NCBI RefSeq assembly: GCF_037404875.1 | Contig: NZ_JBBELO010000032.1 | Location: forward strand, 39,252-103,251 | Direction: 5' to 3' | DNA: 64,000 nt | Source: Orlajensenia sp037404875 | GTDB taxonomy: Bacteria > Actinomycetota > Actinomycetes > Actinomycetales > Microbacteriaceae | Shown here: piece after piece, positions 42,573 through 51,274 of the stretch | Numbering within the stretch: the first letter of the stretch is position 1 | Layout: each line of letters begins with the position of its first letter | Program-made: the position numbers and the translations under genes | Notes under the pieces: model-generated | The model's input: only the letters and a program-made list of their open reading frames with translations | Told to the model about the DNA's origin: nothing | Database searches by the model: none

Positions 42573-42707
42573 TCACTCCTCATCGGTGTCGTGAGTCGCG
42601 GCAGCGGGGCGCCGCCGCGCATTCCGTCTGGTTCGCATCCTACGGACGGTCGGCCTTCGACGGGAGGGGGCAGCGCTCTTCTTCTTCGCGGCTGCCCGGG
42701 CGATCAC
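42573..42707 (-). CDS. possible small basic protein, 44 residues
   Basis: The GTG at 42707 overlaps the acylphosphatase stop (GTGA), and the frame runs 44 codons to just before the copper-protein gene. The product is rich in Arg, Lys and Ala (ARAAAKKKSAAPSRRRPTV and RRMRTRRNARRRP) and ends acidic. Only the coupling geometry and the strongly basic composition support it; it could also be untranslated spacer. Confidence 0.3.
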   Translation of the reverse strand: MIARAAAKKKSAAPSRRRPTVRRMRTRRNARRRPAAATHDTDEE

Positions 42708-42973
42708 CGGGTGATCTCGAACCCGATCTCGGCGAGCGGCTCGCGCTCGCGCACCTCGACACCACTCACGGATGCGCCGGCAGGGCCCGCGCGAAGCCAC
42801 TCCACCATCGCCGCAACGGCATCCGCGTCGCCCTCGACCTCTGCCTCGACCCGCCCGTCGGGGGTGTTGCGCACCCAACCGGAGACGCCGAGCCGCAGCG
42901 CCTGGGCGCGTGCCGACCACCGGAAGCCGACGCCCTGAACCACCCCGCTCACCACGACGTTCCTGCGCTCCAT
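42704..42973 (-). CDS. acyP: acylphosphatase
   Basis: An 89-residue enzyme that hydrolyses acyl phosphates. The signature VSGVVQGVGFRWSARAQA has the catalytic Arg18, and SGWVRNTPDGRVEAEVEG supplies Asn36. The ATG at 42973 begins right before the first beta strand; an in-frame upstream extension reads through the hairpin repeats and is not credible. Length matches the family. Confidence 0.92.
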   Translation of the reverse strand: MERRNVVVSGVVQGVGFRWSARAQALRLGVSGWVRNTPDGRVEAEVEGDADAVAAMVEWLRAGPAGASVSGVEVREREPLAEIGFEITR

Positions 42974-43017
42974 GCTCCCAGTCTGCCGCCTGACCGGCCG
43001 CCCCACCTTCGCCGAGC

Positions 43018-43321
43018 CCGCAGAAATGGTGGGTCGCACCCCTCCCAGACCCACAATTTCTGCGGTCTGGGCGTTGCTGCTCACCACTCCTGCGGGCTCG
43101 GCGACCTGCTCCCGGTGCCCCGCTTCGCCGAAACCGCAGAAATGGTGGCTGGCGCTCGTCCCAAACCCGCATTTTCTCCGGCCTCGGCGGTTGCTTCACC
43201 GAGTCCGCAGAAATGGTGGGTCGCGTAGGTCTGGCACCCACCATTCCTGCGGTCTGGGCGGTCTGCTCCCGGTGCCCGCTTCACCGAGCCCGCAGAAATG
43301 GCGGCTGGCGGTATTTCCGCG
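43018..43321. repeat. array of four related hairpin repeats in a 403-base intergenic region
   Basis: The gene-free stretch 42974-43376 contains four copies of CCGCAGAAATGG (from 43018, 43134, 43205 and 43290), each preceded by a CTTCRCCGARHC-like block. Three are paired with a downstream inverted arm: 43018-43034 with 43049-43065 (one mismatch in 17), 43134-43150 with 43165-43181 (weaker), 43205-43221 with 43236-43252 (one mismatch in 17). The fourth keeps a 9-bp stem (43291-43299 with 43313-43321). Linkers also repeat (GGTCTGGGCG, CTGCTCCCGGTGCCC). This looks like a REP/BIME-type array. No coding potential seen. Confidence 0.8.
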
Positions 43322-43376
43322 TACGGAGGCAGGATTCGGGCCGCGGCATCCATACACGGACGGCCATGCTGTACCC

Positions 43377-43859
43377 ATGACGAACACCGCAGCGACCGTG
43401 CAGCAGCCCGAGGCATCCCTCATCAGCCCGGCTGATACCGTGGCCTTCTTCCGAGCCAAGCTCGCCCTGGAGACCGACGCGAGCGACGTGTTCGCCGACC
43501 AGCAGGAGGGCGCGCCGCTCGTGCTCGTCGACACCCGCAGCCAGGCCGCGTGGGACCAGGGCCACGCGGCGGGCGCCGTGCACATCCCGACGCGACAGAT
43601 CGAGCAGGAGGTGCCGGCGCGGTATGCGGCGGGCACCCGCTTCGTCGTCTACTGCTGGAGCCCCGGCTGCAACGGCGGCGACAAGGCGGCGCTCGCCCTC
43701 GCATCGCTCGGTTACGACGTGAAGCTCATGATCGGCGGTTTCGAGTACTGGGCGCGCGAGGGTTACCCCGTCGAGACCGCGCTCGGTACCGTGCGGCGCG
43801 ATGTCGACGAGCTGGTCGGGCCACGTTCGACGGCGGCCGCCATCAGCTGCGACTGCTGA
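43377..43859 (+). CDS. rhodanese-like domain protein
   Basis: A 160-residue single-domain rhodanese. LVLVDTRSQAAWDQGHAAGAVHIP is the N-terminal conserved block. The active-site loop follows VVYC: C93-W-S-P-G-C98-N-G-G, with C93 at the persulfide position. It ends SCDC, giving two extra C-terminal Cys that might relay sulfur or bind metal. CATGCT lies 6 bases before the ATG. It may move sulfane sulfur, but no partner is evident; the PKS operon follows 74 bases later. Confidence 0.88.
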   Translation: MTNTAATVQQPEASLISPADTVAFFRAKLALETDASDVFADQQEGAPLVLVDTRSQAAWDQGHAAGAVHIPTRQIEQEVPARYAAGTRFVVYCWSPGCNGGDKAALALASLGYDVKLMIGGFEYWAREGYPVETALGTVRRDVDELVGPRSTAAAISCDC

Positions 43860-43933
43860 GCGGCGGACTACCAGTCCCGGAATACCCCCGCCACCCCCTC
43901 GCGCCGCTCGGGACCCCCGTGTAGGAATGACCC

Positions 43934-45064
43934 ATGACCGTCACGCTGCGTGCCCTGCGAACCGTCGTTCCGCCGACCCTGCTGGTGCAGGAGCAGGTGC
44001 GCGACGTGTTCGCGGCGCAGCCCGGGCTCTCGCGGCTGGGGCAGCGGCTGGTGGCCACCTCGTTCAACGCCTCGGGCATCGAACGCCGGTACTCCGTCAT
44101 CGAGGAGCTCTCGCTGCAACCGAGCGACCTCGAGCGGCAGTTCTTCGACCCCGAGTCGGGAGACCTGCTGATGCCGGGAACGCGGGTTCGGAACGAGCTG
44201 TACATCGAGCAGGCCACTCTCCTGTACGTCGAGGCCGCCCGGGCGGCCCTCGAGGCCTGCGAGGGCATCGAAGCAGCGGATGTCACTCACGTGATCACCG
44301 TCAGCTGCACCGGGTTCTACGCACCCGGGCCGGACTTCATGCTCGTGCGGGAGCTCGGCCTGCAGGCATCCGTGCAGCGCTATCACCTCGGCTTCATGGG
44401 CTGCTACGCCACCATGCCGGCGCTGCGCCTGGCGCGCCAGATCGTGCTCGCCGACGCGGATGCGGTGGTTCTCGTGACGAGCGCCGAGCTCTGCACCCTG
44501 CACCTGCGCAGCTCGAACGATCCCGACCTCATCGTGGCCAACTCGCTGTTCGCCGACGGCGCCGGAGCCGGCATCGTCAGTTCACGGGAGCCCGTCGCCG
44601 GGGAACTGGCGCTCGCGCTCGACCGGTTCGAGACGGTCATCACTCCCGTCGGCGAGGCCGACATGGCCTGGAAGATCGGCGACCACGGCTTCGAGATGGT
44701 GCTCTCGACCTACGTGCCCGCCATCATCGACGACCACATCCAGGCAGCGATCGCCCCCCTCATCGCCCCCGAGCCCGAGCTCGTGGCCGACCCGGCCGAG
44801 GGCATCACGCACTGGGCGATCCACCCCGGCGGGCGCAGCATCGTCGACAAGGTCGAGGCCAAGCTCAAGCTGTCGCCGCAGCAGGTGACGGCATCGCGTG
44901 ACACGCTGCGCGATTACGGCAACATGTCGAGCGCGACGATCGCCTTCGTGCTCCAGCACGTGCTCGAGCACGCTCCCCAGAACGGGGAACGCGTGCTCGC
45001 CATGGCGTTCGGCCCGGGCCTCACCGTCGAGACCGGCCTCATGACCGTGCTCGTGGGGGAGTAG
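43934..45064 (+). CDS. type III polyketide synthase
   Basis: A 376-residue chalcone-synthase-fold enzyme. The catalytic triad is complete: C157 (GFMGCYAT), H297 (WAIHPGGRS) and N330 (YGNMSSAT). It extends an acyl-CoA starter with malonyl-CoA and cyclises the chain to a pyrone or resorcinol. It starts a three-gene operon with a methyltransferase (start immediately after its stop) and an FAD oxidoreductase, so the likely product is a methylated and oxidised alkylresorcinol, pyrone or quinone. The starter unit is not predictable by eye. Confidence 0.93.
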   Translation: MTVTLRALRTVVPPTLLVQEQVRDVFAAQPGLSRLGQRLVATSFNASGIERRYSVIEELSLQPSDLERQFFDPESGDLLMPGTRVRNELYIEQATLLYVEAARAALEACEGIEAADVTHVITVSCTGFYAPGPDFMLVRELGLQASVQRYHLGFMGCYATMPALRLARQIVLADADAVVLVTSAELCTLHLRSSNDPDLIVANSLFADGAGAGIVSSREPVAGELALALDRFETVITPVGEADMAWKIGDHGFEMVLSTYVPAIIDDHIQAAIAPLIAPEPELVADPAEGITHWAIHPGGRSIVDKVEAKLKLSPQQVTASRDTLRDYGNMSSATIAFVLQHVLEHAPQNGERVLAMAFGPGLTVETGLMTVLVGE

Positions 45065-45799
45065 GTGGCAGCCTCGCACACCTGGCTGCACCCGCTACTC
45101 AGCGGCGAGCTCACCCGGCGGGATGCGGCGATCGCCGAGCTCATGGACGATCCCGCGTGCGATCGAGCCGCCCTGGACGCGACCTATGCGCAGTTCGGCA
45201 TCATCAACACGGTCGTCTCGGGTTGGCGCTCCACCTACCGGCGCCTCATCCGGCCGCTGCTCTCGACCACCCTTCCCACCCGTCTGCTCGACATAGGCAG
45301 CGGCGGAGGCGACCTCGCCGTGCAGCTCGCCGCCTGGGCACGCCGAGACGGACTTCGGCTGCACGTCGTCGCAGCCGATCCCGACCCGCGCGCCGACGCC
45401 TTCGCACGTTCACGCGGGGCACAGACGGGCGTCGAGTTCCGCCGGGCGCTGAGCTCCGACCTCGTCGCGGAGGGGGAGCGGTTCGACCTCGTCGTCTCCA
45501 ATCACCTGCTCCACCACCTCGACGCAGCCGCGCTCGGTGCGTTGCTCTCCGACAGCGAGCGGCTCGCCCCGAGAGCCGTGCACGCCGATATCACCCGGAG
45601 CGCCCTTGCATATGCCGGATTCGGCATACTGACGGCGCCGTTCTTCCACGGCTCCTTCATCCGGGCCGACGGGCTCACCTCCATCCGTCGTTCCCACCGG
45701 CCGGAGGAGTTGGCCCCCTACCTTCCGGGGCAGTGGCGGGTGCGAGCGGCCTCGCCGTTCCGCTACCTGCTCACCCGGGGCGGCTTCGGCGATGGCTGA
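45065..45799 (+). CDS. SAM-dependent methyltransferase of the type III PKS operon
   Basis: A 244-residue class I methyltransferase with motif I LLDIGSGGGDLAVQLA, the acidic VVAADPDPRADAF motif II, and FDLVVSNHLLHHLD as motif IV. GTG at 45065 follows the PKS stop with no gap. This type occurs beside type III PKS genes and would methylate the polyketide, probably on carbon or oxygen. Its end overlaps the oxidoreductase start by 8 bases. Confidence 0.88.
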   Translation: MAASHTWLHPLLSGELTRRDAAIAELMDDPACDRAALDATYAQFGIINTVVSGWRSTYRRLIRPLLSTTLPTRLLDIGSGGGDLAVQLAAWARRDGLRLHVVAADPDPRADAFARSRGAQTGVEFRRALSSDLVAEGERFDLVVSNHLLHHLDAAALGALLSDSERLAPRAVHADITRSALAYAGFGILTAPFFHGSFIRADGLTSIRRSHRPEELAPYLPGQWRVRAASPFRYLLTRGGFGDG

Positions 45800-46868
45800 G
45801 GTCGCCGTCGTCGGCGCCGGCCCCGTCGGCATGCTCGTGGCCATCCTGCTCGCCCAGGAGGGAACGAGCGTCGAGGTCTTCGACGAGCGCGTGAGCCCAT
45901 CGGAAAGATCGCGCGCCATCGGCATTCATCCGCCGGCCATCGCGGCGCTGTTCGCCGCAGGCGTCGGCGCGGCCGCCCTCGATCGCGGCGTGCGCATCGA
46001 GAGCGGCGAGGTGCGCTGCGACGGAAGGGTTCTCGGCTCGCTCCGATTCGCCGAAGCCGCACGCGACTACCCGTTCGTGCTGTCGCTTCCCCAGCACGAT
46101 ACGGAGAACCTGCTGCGAGAGCGGCTTCAGCTGCTCGCCCCCGACAGCCTGCACCTGGGCACGCGGATCGAGAACCCGGCCGAGCTGCCCGGGCGCGTGA
46201 TCGTTGGCGCCGACGGATTGCGCAGCGGCATGCGCACGGCCGCGGGCATCGGCTGGGAGGCGCTCGGCGAGCCGGTGCACTACGTGATGGCGGACTTTCC
46301 GGATGAGACCGGCTTCGGCGCCACGGCTGTGCTTCTGTTCGAGCGGGGCGGAGTGGTCGAGTCGTTCCCTCTTCCGCGGCATCGTCGGCGGTGGGTGGCC
46401 CTCACCGACCGATCCTGGCCGGGAGCCGATCGCAACGACCTGGCCGGGCTGGTCGCCGACCGCACCGGCATCCGCCTCTCGGGGGATGCGCAGCCCGTCA
46501 GCGCCTTCACCGCCGGCCAGCATCTCGCCACGCGCATGCACTCCGGCCGGGTGGTGCTGGCCGGGGATGCGGCGCACGAGATCAGCCCCATCGGCGGCCA
46601 GGGCATGAACCTCGGCTGGCTCGACGCCGTCGCCCTCGTCGCAGCCATTCGCGCGCACCTGTCGGGCGACGAGAACGCCTTGGCCCGCTACGACCGCGTG
46701 CGCCGCCGTTCGGCTCGTCAGGCCGCGCTGCAGGCGGCCTTCAACATGGCCATGGGCAAACCGGCGAGAGGCCCACGTCTGGGCGCGCGCAACGCCCTCG
46801 TGCGCACGCTGGCGGTGCCGCCGGCTCGCGGCATCGTCGCCCGGGCCTTCACCATGCGCTGGCTCTGA
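45792..46868 (+). CDS. FAD-dependent oxidoreductase / monooxygenase of the type III PKS operon
   Basis: A 358-residue flavoprotein of the aromatic-hydroxylase group. VAVVGAGPVGMLVAILLAQEG is the FAD dinucleotide fold; RVIVGADGLRSGMR is the DG motif, and GRVVLAGDAAHEISPIGGQG is the GD motif. It probably hydroxylates or oxidises the aromatic polyketide to a quinone. It overlaps the methyltransferase gene and ends the operon at a hairpin shared with the convergent sulfurtransferase. Confidence 0.9.
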   Translation: MAEVAVVGAGPVGMLVAILLAQEGTSVEVFDERVSPSERSRAIGIHPPAIAALFAAGVGAAALDRGVRIESGEVRCDGRVLGSLRFAEAARDYPFVLSLPQHDTENLLRERLQLLAPDSLHLGTRIENPAELPGRVIVGADGLRSGMRTAAGIGWEALGEPVHYVMADFPDETGFGATAVLLFERGGVVESFPLPRHRRRWVALTDRSWPGADRNDLAGLVADRTGIRLSGDAQPVSAFTAGQHLATRMHSGRVVLAGDAAHEISPIGGQGMNLGWLDAVALVAAIRAHLSGDENALARYDRVRRRSARQAALQAAFNMAMGKPARGPRLGARNALVRTLAVPPARGIVARAFTMRWL

Positions 46869-46893
46869 GGCCGACGACGGGCGAGCGCCTCAG
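46865..46893. terminator. bidirectional hairpin between convergent stops
   Basis: CTGAGGC (46865-46871) and GCCTCAG (46887-46893) form a 7-bp inverted repeat with a 15-base loop. Each arm contains one of the two converging stop codons, so both genes probably end transcription here. Confidence 0.45.
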
Positions 46894-47771
46894 TCGGCGA
46901 CGACCTCGAGGGGCGCGAGCGGGTCGGCCGCCCACTCGTTGAGTGAGGCGTCGTACACGCGTACATCCGTGATGCCCCGCGCGGTGAATGCGAGGGCGCC
47001 GAGGCTCGCGAGGATGCCCGCAGCGCAGTACAGGATGATCGGCTCGGTGGCGTCGAGGGTCGCCGTCTGCGCCGCGACGTCGGCAGCCGGCCGCAACCGG
47101 TTGGTCTGCCGGTCGACGAGGTTCGCCGAGGGAACGCTGAGGCTTCCGGGAATGTGGCCGGGACGCGGGCGCGAGGCGCTCGCGCCGGCGAAGTCGGCTG
47201 CCGGCAGCGAGCACACGAGAGCGGCCCTCTGCTCGCCCGCGAGCACCTGCTCGATGTCGACCTTGTCGGCCCAGTACCCCGGCTGCGCCACCGGCTCGAA
47301 CGGTGAAGCCGGCGCGGTCGCCGCCACGTGCCCGGTCTCCACGGGCAGACCGGCGTTCTTCCATGCGGGCAGCCCGCCATCGAGAACGCTCACCCGCTCG
47401 AAGCCGAAGGAACGCAGCACCCACCACGCGCGGGCGGCGAAGCGGTTGTTGGCGCTGTCGTAGAGCACCACGCGAGACTCGGCGCCGACGCCGGCATCCT
47501 GGAGGGCACCGCGCACCTGGTCGGTGGTGGGGCGGGTGAAGGGGAACTCGCCGCTCGGGTCGGAGAGCTCCTCGAGCAGGTCGATGAACAGGGCGCCCGG
47601 GATGTGGCCCTCGATGAGGTACTCGTCGTAGCCGCTCAGCCAGCGGATGCCGCCCGCAGCCGTCGGCAGCGCGAGTGTCGTCGCATCCAGCACCACGAGC
47701 GCCTCTGCGCCCAGGTGATCGGCGAGCCACTGGGTGGAGACGAGCGGTGTGGGCAGGGGGAGCAACGACAT
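46890..47771 (-). CDS. sulfurtransferase with tandem rhodanese domains (thiosulfate/3-mercaptopyruvate type)
   Basis: A 293-residue protein of two rhodanese modules. The first (residues about 20-150) has VVLDATT and GHIPGALFIDLLEELS; the second (about 175-290) carries the active site LYCAAGILASLGALAF with the persulfide Cys near 249. The loop CAAGILA lies between the thiosulfate (CRxGx[RT]) and mercaptopyruvate (CGSGVTA) forms, so donor preference is uncertain. The start is ATG 47771: TAACGT lies exactly 7 bases upstream (leaderless type). It has only the initiator Met in 293 residues, a composition like the low-sulfur set, but no TTACG site is seen. Confidence 0.88.
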   Translation of the reverse strand: MSLLPLPTPLVSTQWLADHLGAEALVVLDATTLALPTAAGGIRWLSGYDEYLIEGHIPGALFIDLLEELSDPSGEFPFTRPTTDQVRGALQDAGVGAESRVVLYDSANNRFAARAWWVLRSFGFERVSVLDGGLPAWKNAGLPVETGHVAATAPASPFEPVAQPGYWADKVDIEQVLAGEQRAALVCSLPAADFAGASASRPRPGHIPGSLSVPSANLVDRQTNRLRPAADVAAQTATLDATEPIILYCAAGILASLGALAFTARGITDVRVYDASLNEWAADPLAPLEVVAD

Positions 47772-47844
47772 GGCAGTCACGTTATGTCGACGGGCCGCGT
47801 TCTGCGATCCCGTGCGCAACGCGGGGTCACACGACGGACCGGAT

Positions 47845-49251
47845 TCAGCACTCGATGACGTTGACCGCGAGGCCGCCCTGGCTGGTCTCCTTGTACTTCG
47901 TCATCATGTCGAGTCCGGTCTGCCGCATGGTCTCGATGACCGTGTCGAGCGAGACAAGGTGCGACCCGTCCCCGTGCAGCGCCAGGCGGGCGGCGGAGAC
48001 GGCGGTGGACGAGGCGATCGCGTTGCGCTCGATGCACGGTACCTGCACGAGGCCGCCGACCGGGTCGCAGGTGAGGCCCAGGTGGTGCTCGATCGCGATC
48101 TCTGCGGCGTTCTCGATCTGCTGCGGGGTGCCGCCGAGCACCGCGCACAGCGCCCCCGACGCCATGGCGCACGCCGATCCGACCTCGGCCTGGCAGCCGC
48201 CCTCCGCCCCCGAGATCGAGGCGTTGGCCTTGACGAGCGAACCGATGGCGGCGGCCGTGAGAAGGAAGTCGCGGATGCCCTCGGCGGATCCGCCGGGCAC
48301 GAAGCGCAGGTAGTAGTGGGCGACGGCGGGGATGATTCCCGCCGCGCCGTTCGTCGGTGCCGTGACCACACGCCCGCCCGAGGCGTTCTCCTCGTTGACG
48401 GCGAGGGCGAAGGCGTGCAGCCACTCCGTCGAGGTGTCGCGCCCGTGGTGGCCGAGGCGGTCGTATTCCTCGAGCTGGGCACGGATGGCCGGCGCCCGCC
48501 GCTTCACGCCGAGTCCGCCCGGCAGCACCCCCTCGGTGCTCAGCCCTTCTCGCACGCACTGCAGCATGGCGGCCCAGATGGCATCCAGTCCCGCGTCGAG
48601 CGCGTCGGCACCGTGGATGGCCTCCTCGTTCACGCGAGCGACCTGGGCGATCGAACGTCCGGTCGACGCGCAGAGCGCAAGGAGCTGCGCGGAGGAGGAG
48701 AACGGCAGCGGCTGTCCGTGAACCGCCTGCCGGTTGCTCGGGTCGCCCTCTCGGCGGATGAAGCCCCCGCCGATGGAGTAGTAGGTCTCCTCCGCGAGCG
48801 GCAGCGAGGATGCGTCGCCCCATGCCTGCAGGGTCATCGCGTTCGGGTGTGCAGGCAGCCGTGTGAACGGGGCGAACGAGACGTCGTCTTGGGCGATGGG
48901 GATGACGTGCGTGCCGTTCAGGCTCAGCCGCCCGGGGCCCCCGTCGTCCGGCGCGGTCGCGTCGCGTCTGGCCAGCCCGCTCCAGGCGCCGCGCACGTCG
49001 TCGGGGTCGCACGTCTCCGGTCGCCGTCCCGCGAGGCCCGCGACGATCGCATCCGGTGTTCCATGCCCGATGCCGGTGGAGCCAAGCGAGCCGTACAGGA
49101 TGGCGGTGACCCGGCTCACCGTGCCCAGAGTGCCCGCCTCGGCGAGTTGCATCGCGAACGCCCGCGCCGCCCTCATCGGGCCGACGGTGTGGGAACTCGA
49201 GGGGCCGATGCCGATCGAGAAGAGGTCGAGGGCCGAGACGTACGCTGTCAC
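47845..49251 (-). CDS. sdaA: L-serine ammonia-lyase, iron-sulfur type
   Basis: A 468-residue single-chain L-serine dehydratase converting serine to pyruvate and ammonia. The beta domain opens with LDLFSIGIGPSSSHTVGPMRA; the alpha domain has the cluster-binding Cys in GGCQAEVGSACAMAS and LTCDPVGGLVQVPCIERN. Length and order match the fused bacterial form. GTG at 49251 is supported by TAGGCT 6 bases upstream (leaderless type). Monocistronic. Confidence 0.94.
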   Translation of the reverse strand: MTAYVSALDLFSIGIGPSSSHTVGPMRAARAFAMQLAEAGTLGTVSRVTAILYGSLGSTGIGHGTPDAIVAGLAGRRPETCDPDDVRGAWSGLARRDATAPDDGGPGRLSLNGTHVIPIAQDDVSFAPFTRLPAHPNAMTLQAWGDASSLPLAEETYYSIGGGFIRREGDPSNRQAVHGQPLPFSSSAQLLALCASTGRSIAQVARVNEEAIHGADALDAGLDAIWAAMLQCVREGLSTEGVLPGGLGVKRRAPAIRAQLEEYDRLGHHGRDTSTEWLHAFALAVNEENASGGRVVTAPTNGAAGIIPAVAHYYLRFVPGGSAEGIRDFLLTAAAIGSLVKANASISGAEGGCQAEVGSACAMASGALCAVLGGTPQQIENAAEIAIEHHLGLTCDPVGGLVQVPCIERNAIASSTAVSAARLALHGDGSHLVSLDTVIETMRQTGLDMMTKYKETSQGGLAVNVIEC

Positions 49252-49368
49252 CCGTCCAGCCTACGTCGCAGTCGACGCGGACATTTCGGCACGGGCTCGC
49301 GGAATCGTGCGCCGCCCCGCCGAACCGCTCACGGTCCTTCGATCGGGCAACGCGGGTCGCCATGAAAG

Positions 49369-49412
49369 CAACTCGAGTTGACAAATCGCCACGAGCAACC
49401 TAGGTTGCTCTT
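49369..49412 (+). promoter_or_regulatory. promoter with two palindromic operators for the HTH/Clp-N cassette
   Basis: TTGACA (49378-49383), a 17-base spacer, TAGGTT (49401-49406) and 6 bases to the ATG make a near-consensus leaderless promoter. GAGCAACCTAGGTTGCTC (49393-49410) is a perfect 18-bp palindrome covering the -10 box, and CAACTCGAGTTG (49369-49380) is a perfect 12-bp palindrome covering the -35 box. Both share CAA..TTG ends, as expected for autorepression by the HTH protein encoded next. Confidence 0.75.
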
Positions 49413-49649
49413 ATGACCCCGATTTCGCCCTCTCCCGTCGGCGGCATCGCCGACGAACTGGCAGCGGTCCTCGCCCTGCGCGAACTCGCCGACCGGCTCG
49501 AGGATGCCGCGGTCGAGCGGGCGCTGCGTTCCGGCTGGAGCTGGAGCGAGCTGGCCGAGGCGCTCGGCGTGACCCGCCAGGCCGTTCACAAGAAGCACAT
49601 CCGCCGGCTGGAAGACGCCGGAATCGAGCTGAGGAGGCGTCGTGGCTGA
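49413..49649 (+). CDS. small helix-turn-helix DNA-binding protein
   Basis: A 78-residue protein: an N-terminal helix (ADELAAVLALRELADRLEDA), then an HTH, SWSELAEALGVTRQAVHKKH, and a basic end (RRRRG). It resembles short sigma-region-4 or MarR-like HTH proteins found next to Clp-N domain genes. The promoter palindromes suggest it binds its own control region. The next gene's GTG start (49642) lies inside its last codons. Confidence 0.85.
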   Translation: MTPISPSPVGGIADELAAVLALRELADRLEDAAVERALRSGWSWSELAEALGVTRQAVHKKHIRRLEDAGIELRRRRG

Positions 49650-50133
49650 CAACGACTACGTGGGCGCGATGCGCCACACGGTGAGCCTCGCCGTCGAGGA
49701 GGCGACCTCGCGCGGGTCGGCGACCGTCGAGGCCGAGCACCTGCTGCTGGCCATCGCCGCCGACGGCGGCGCCGTGGGCGGAGCCCTCGCCGAAGCGGGT
49801 CTGGACCACGCCGGCATCGAACGGCTGCTGCGCGCGGAACGCGAAGCCGCCCTCGCCTCCATCGGCCTCGCGCACGTCGATGAGGATGCGTTGCGCGCCA
49901 CCCCGCGGCGATCACGTCCGGGCTGGGGTGCCTCCGCGAAGGAGGCCGTCTCACGCGGCGCGAAACGCGGGCACCGCGACCGCCAGCGCATCAGGCAGAT
50001 CGACGTGCTGCTCGGCATCCTGGTCGCCGACCTCGGCACCGTTGCCCGGGCGCTCTCGATCGGCGACGTCGATCGTGACGCGCTCATCGGCCGCCTCCAA
50101 CGGCTCGCCGCTTCCCAGACGCGCAAGGGCTGA
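49642..50133 (+). CDS. Clp N-terminal (R) domain protein without ATPase
   Basis: A 163-residue protein made only of the Clp R repeat pair: repeat 1 VSLAVEEATSRGSATVEAEHLLLAI and repeat 2 AKEAVSRGAKRGHRDRQRIRQIDVLLGIL. In ClpA and ClpC this domain binds substrates and adaptors; here no AAA+ module follows, so it may be an adaptor, a competitor of Clp or a ligand sensor for the coupled HTH protein. It starts at a GTG overlapping the HTH gene. The two genes form a toxin-antitoxin-sized regulatory cassette ahead of an ABC exporter. Confidence 0.85.
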   Translation: MADNDYVGAMRHTVSLAVEEATSRGSATVEAEHLLLAIAADGGAVGGALAEAGLDHAGIERLLRAEREAALASIGLAHVDEDALRATPRRSRPGWGASAKEAVSRGAKRGHRDRQRIRQIDVLLGILVADLGTVARALSIGDVDRDALIGRLQRLAASQTRKG

Positions 50134-50143
50134 CGGGCACCTC

Positions 50144-50183
50144 TGACAGCCGCTGACAGAGCGCGACAGCGCCTGAAAGCGGC
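50144..50183 (+). promoter_or_regulatory. four helically phased 10-bp direct repeats upstream of the DrrAB-like exporter
   Basis: TGACAG (50144), TGACAG (50154), CGACAG (50164) and TGAAAG (50174) follow each other at exact 10-base steps, each with a 4-base GC spacer. Equal phasing on one DNA face is what OmpR/SARP-type winged-helix proteins bind. A SARP regulator gene lies just downstream of the exporter (52155-55382, opposite strand). Binding is inferred. Confidence 0.6.
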
Positions 50184-50229
50184 GCGCATGCGTCGTGTAA
50201 GCGCGGGCGCGCACAGTTATGACAGTTCT

Positions 50230-50247
50230 CCTCCGGATCACCGGAGG
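50230..50247 (+). promoter_or_regulatory. inverted repeat in the exporter leader
   Basis: CCTCCGG (50230-50236), ATCA, CCGGAGG (50241-50247): a perfect 7-bp stem 22 bases before the ATG at 50270. It may be an RNA hairpin in the 5' leader or a repressor site. The ribosome site AAAGGA lies after it and is not sequestered. Confidence 0.45.
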
Positions 50248-50269
50248 CTCACATCCTGAAAGGATCGCC

Positions 50270-51270
<1,001 letters not shown>

Positions 51271-51274
<4 letters not shown>

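Noticed and set aside
43018..43321. CRISPR-like array
   Set aside because: Spacing between repeats is irregular, spacers are themselves related, and each unit is a hairpin with its own inverted arm. No cas genes are nearby.
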